Translations under genes and position numbers: made by a program | Source of the DNA: Pseudomonadota bacterium | Lineage (GTDB): Bacteria; Pseudomonadota; Alphaproteobacteria; CACIAM-22H2 | Reading direction: 5' to 3' | Assembly (NCBI GenBank): GCA_020161965.1 | Contig: JAIUNH010000161.1 | Span: forward strand, 1-7,886 | Length of the DNA stretch: 7,886 nucleotides | Part shown: positions 5,848 through 7,886 of the stretch, one piece after another | Layout of the letters: every line of letters starts with the position of its first letter | Position numbering within the stretch: the stretch's first letter is position 1 | Notes under the pieces: model-generated | Database searches by the model: none | The model's input: only the letters and a program-made list of their open reading frames with translations | What the model was told of the DNA's origin: nothing

Positions 5848-6576
5848 ATGCGCAACGAACCTCAAACGAACGGGCCGAGCGCCGATCCGGAAGCCCGCGA
5901 AACGATGGCGTCGGTGATCGCCGATCGATTGCGACGCGAGATCATCGCCTGCGCCTTCGCGCCCGAGGAGCGGTTGCGCGTGCGCCAATTGGCGGAACGC
6001 TTCGGCGTGGCGCTGAGCCCGGTGCGCGAGGCGCTGAACCGTCTGTCGAGCGAAGGTCTGGTGCGGCAGAGCGATCTGCGCGGCTTCTCGGTGATGCCGG
6101 TCAGCGAACAGGATCTGGACGAGCTGTCGCGCACGCGCTGCTGGCTGAACGAGCGCGCACTGCGCGAGTCGATCGCGCATGGCGACGCCGCGTGGGAGGA
6201 AGGCGTGTTGATCGCCTATCACCGTTTGTCGCGCATCGATCGCGGCCCGTCGGAGCAAGTCAACGAGCCGTGGGAGGCCGCGCATCGGGCCTTCCATCGC
6301 AGCCTGATCGAGGCCTGCGGCTCGCGCTGGATGATCGCGTTCTGCGAACAGCTCTTCGATCAGGCCGATCGCTATCGCCGGATCGGTCGTGGCGCGCGCG
6401 ACGCGCAGGAACGCGTCCATCCCGACGAACACCGTGCGATCATGGACGCGGCGGTGGCGCGCGACGTCGAACGTGCGGTGCGCTTGGGCAACGAGCACAT
6501 CATGCGCACGACCGAGTTGTGCCGCAGCGAATTGCCGCGGTTGGTGCCCGTCCGGCGCCGCCGCGCGGCGGGTTAG
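5848..6576 (+). CDS. GntR-family transcriptional regulator, FCD (FadR-like) subfamily
   Basis: This 242-residue DNA-binding regulator has a winged helix-turn-helix at about residues 19-82, whose core VRQLAERFGV-(AL)-SPVREALNRLSSEGLV (45-72) is the classic GntR pattern. An all-helical FCD ligand-binding domain follows at about 88-225. Candidate metal-binding residues are His146, His150, His195 and His217; their spacing (4, 45, 22) resembles the Asp-His-His-His set of metal-binding FCD proteins, with His146 at the usual Asp position. Such proteins commonly sense carboxylates or sugar acids bound near the metal. The gene is divergent from the transporter operon and separated from it by paired palindromes, so it very likely controls that operon and itself. 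The start at 5848 is chosen for its purine-rich ribosome-binding site. The stop TAG overlaps the last bases of the convergent dehydrogenase gene. Whether it represses or activates, and its effector, are unknown. Confidence 0.93.
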   Translation: MRNEPQTNGPSADPEARETMASVIADRLRREIIACAFAPEERLRVRQLAERFGVALSPVREALNRLSSEGLVRQSDLRGFSVMPVSEQDLDELSRTRCWLNERALRESIAHGDAAWEEGVLIAYHRLSRIDRGPSEQVNEPWEAAHRAFHRSLIEACGSRWMIAFCEQLFDQADRYRRIGRGARDAQERVHPDEHRAIMDAAVARDVERAVRLGNEHIMRTTELCRSELPRLVPVRRRRAAG

Positions 6577-7886
6577 CCACGGCGCGACGCTTCGATCTGG
6601 AACAGCGGCCCGCCTTTATGCGCGGGAAAGCCGTAACCGTTGACCATCACGAGATCGATATCGGATGCGCGCGCGGCGATGCCGTCGTCGAGGACGGCTT
6701 CGGCCTCGGCGGTCATCGCGGCCAGAACGCGGGCGACGATCTTTTCGGCCGAGATCGGCACCGCGTTGCCGCCCAGTTCCCGGCGGCGTTCGTCGATCAT
6801 CGCGGCGACGATCGGCGAAGGCGTTCCCGCAGGGTAATCGTACCAGCCGCCGCCGGTCTTGCGACCTAAACGCCCGGCTTCGTAAAGCCGGTCGAGCAGC
6901 GGCAAGGCACGCGTCGGCGCTTTGCCTTCGGCGATCAAGCGCTGGCGCGTATGCCAGGCGATATCGAGGCCCGACATGTCCCACACCGCGAAGGGGCCCA
7001 TTTTGAAGCCGTAGCCGGTCAACGCCGCATCGATCTCGGCGGGGGCCGCCCCGTCCTCGACCATGATCTCGCATTCCCGGCGATAGGCCGAATAGATGCG
7101 ATTGCCGATGAAGCCTTCGCCCACGCGCGCGACGACCGGCAGCTTGCCGAGTTTCTTCGCGACCACGAGCGCCGTCGCCAGCGCCGGCGTTCCGGTCTTC
7201 GCACCCCGCACGATCTCCAGCAGGCGCATCACGTTCGCGGGGCTGAAGAAATGCAAGCCCACGACCGATTCCGGCCGCTTGGTTGCGGCGGCGATGACGT
7301 CGAGGTCTAGGTAGGAGGTGTTCGACGCCAGAATCGCGTGCGCGGGCAGGATCGCATCCAATTCGCCGAACACGCGTCGTTTGATCGCCATATCCTCGAT
7401 CACCGCTTCGATCGCGAGATCGCAATCGGCCGCGTCGGCAAGAATCGTGGCGGCCGTCAGCCGCTTCGCGCGTTCGGCGGCGCCATCGGCGGAGATGCGG
7501 CCTTTGGCAACGTCTTGGGCGGCAATATCGGCGATACGTGCGGTCCCGCGCGCCAACGAAGCGGCATCGATATCGATCAATCGCGTTTCGTAACCGGCGG
7601 CAAGACAGGCGGCGGCGATACCCGCCCCCATCGTGCCGGCCCCGATCACGGCGATGCGGCGGACCGCAATCGCGGCGTCGGACGAGACGCCGTCGATCTT
7701 GGCGCTTTCGCGCTCGGCGAAGAACAGATGGCGCAAGGCCGCCGCTTCATCGCCTTGGCGCAATTCCTGGAACGCGGCGCGTTCCTGGGCCAACGCTTCG
7801 TCGAACGGCAAAGCGAGCGTGCGGCGCAGGGCCGCGATCGCTTCCTCGACCGGTTTGCGGCCGGGATTGCGCTTCAGCGCGGCGTT
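6573..7886 (-). CDS. 3-hydroxyacyl-CoA dehydrogenase part of a FadB/EHHADH-like multifunctional beta-oxidation enzyme (partial, N-terminus beyond window)
   Basis: The frame is open to the right edge, giving 437 visible C-terminal residues; an apparent TTG start at 7811 lies inside the protein and is not a real start. The first 70 residues resemble the linker after a crotonase (enoyl-CoA hydratase) domain (RNPGRKP, then LPFDEALAQE and ALRHLFFAERE), so the missing part should be that domain of a roughly 700-residue fusion. The NAD-binding domain has GAGTMGAGIA (82-91) and SNTS (188-191). The catalytic pair is His212 and Glu224 (GLHFFSPANVMRLLEIV), with Asn262 in GFIGNR. Two C-terminal helical domains follow (GPFAVWDMSGLDIA; then DIDLVMVNGYGFPAHKGGP). 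It would oxidise 3-hydroxyacyl-CoA to 3-ketoacyl-CoA with NAD. It stops soon after GGPLF, a few dozen residues earlier than usual for this family, and overlaps the convergent regulator gene by four bases. Membership in the transporter pathway is doubtful. Confidence 0.92.
   Translation of the reverse strand, partial: NAALKRNPGRKPVEEAIAALRRTLALPFDEALAQERAAFQELRQGDEAAALRHLFFAERESAKIDGVSSDAAIAVRRIAVIGAGTMGAGIAAACLAAGYETRLIDIDAASLARGTARIADIAAQDVAKGRISADGAAERAKRLTAATILADAADCDLAIEAVIEDMAIKRRVFGELDAILPAHAILASNTSYLDLDVIAAATKRPESVVGLHFFSPANVMRLLEIVRGAKTGTPALATALVVAKKLGKLPVVARVGEGFIGNRIYSAYRRECEIMVEDGAAPAEIDAALTGYGFKMGPFAVWDMSGLDIAWHTRQRLIAEGKAPTRALPLLDRLYEAGRLGRKTGGGWYDYPAGTPSPIVAAMIDERRRELGGNAVPISAEKIVARVLAAMTAEAEAVLDDGIAARASDIDLVMVNGYGFPAHKGGPLFQIEASRRG

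Noticed and set aside
6558..6571. Perfect palindrome CCGCCGCGCGGCGG as a bidirectional terminator
   Set aside because: There is no T-run on either strand, and short GC palindromes are common in such DNA. It also lies within the regulator's coding sequence (Arg/Ala codons).
6616..7425. 269-codon minus-strand frame inside the dehydrogenase gene
   Set aside because: It is a shifted-frame, Arg/Gly-rich shadow; the true frame carries all the dehydrogenase motifs.
1..7886. Frequent CGATCG/GATC words as a possible uptake or methylation signal
   Set aside because: They occur throughout the coding sequence where GCG-ATC-GC and GAT-CG codon junctions are favoured. Without a genome-wide expectation I cannot show excess beyond codon bias.

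Overview
The window looks like a chromosomal segment from a GC-rich bacterium, most likely an alphaproteobacterium. This is an inference from strong G/C bias at third codon positions, a Tat-exported peptide-type binding protein, an FCD-type GntR regulator and a peroxisomal-type (crotonase plus dehydrogenase) beta-oxidation enzyme. There are no RNA genes, insertion sequences, CRISPR arrays or phage genes. Nearly every base is coding; the only intergenic stretch over 30 bases is the 220-base divergent promoter region at 5628-5847.

From 5627 leftward to the window edge, all on the minus strand, runs a tightly packed six-gene operon. In transcription order it encodes a Tat-signal solute-binding protein of the peptide/nickel (SBP_5) family, an aldo/keto reductase, two tandem paralogous xylose-isomerase-like TIM-barrel proteins (sugar phosphate isomerase/epimerase family), a DppB-type permease and a DppC-type permease cut by the window edge. 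Four of the five junctions are overlaps (8, 4, 4 and 4 bases) and the fifth is a 24-base gap, so translation is probably coupled. The ATPase genes that should complete the transporter are not in the window and would be expected just beyond position 1.

Divergently transcribed from 5848 is a GntR-family regulator with an FCD ligand-binding domain. The AT-rich gap between the two transcription units holds a good sigma70-like promoter for the operon (TTGACT, 17 bases, TGTAAT), a weaker candidate promoter for the regulator, and two near-identical 18-base imperfect palindromes 29 bases apart between those promoters. These are strong operator candidates for the neighbouring regulator.

At the right end, convergent with the regulator and overlapping its last four bases, is the C-terminal part of a FadB/EHHADH-like 3-hydroxyacyl-CoA dehydrogenase. 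It lacks the last few dozen residues usual in its family. It may not belong to the operon's pathway.

The simplest model is that the binding protein and permeases import a small organic solute, and that the reductase and two TIM-barrel enzymes interconvert its carbonyl and hydroxyl groups. The regulator would sense the solute or a product and control both transcription units. The substrate cannot be read from the sequence. The TIM-barrel pair shows an E-D-Q-E metal-site pattern like that of QuiC-type 3-dehydroshikimate dehydratases, and one copy has Asn in place of a usual active-site His.
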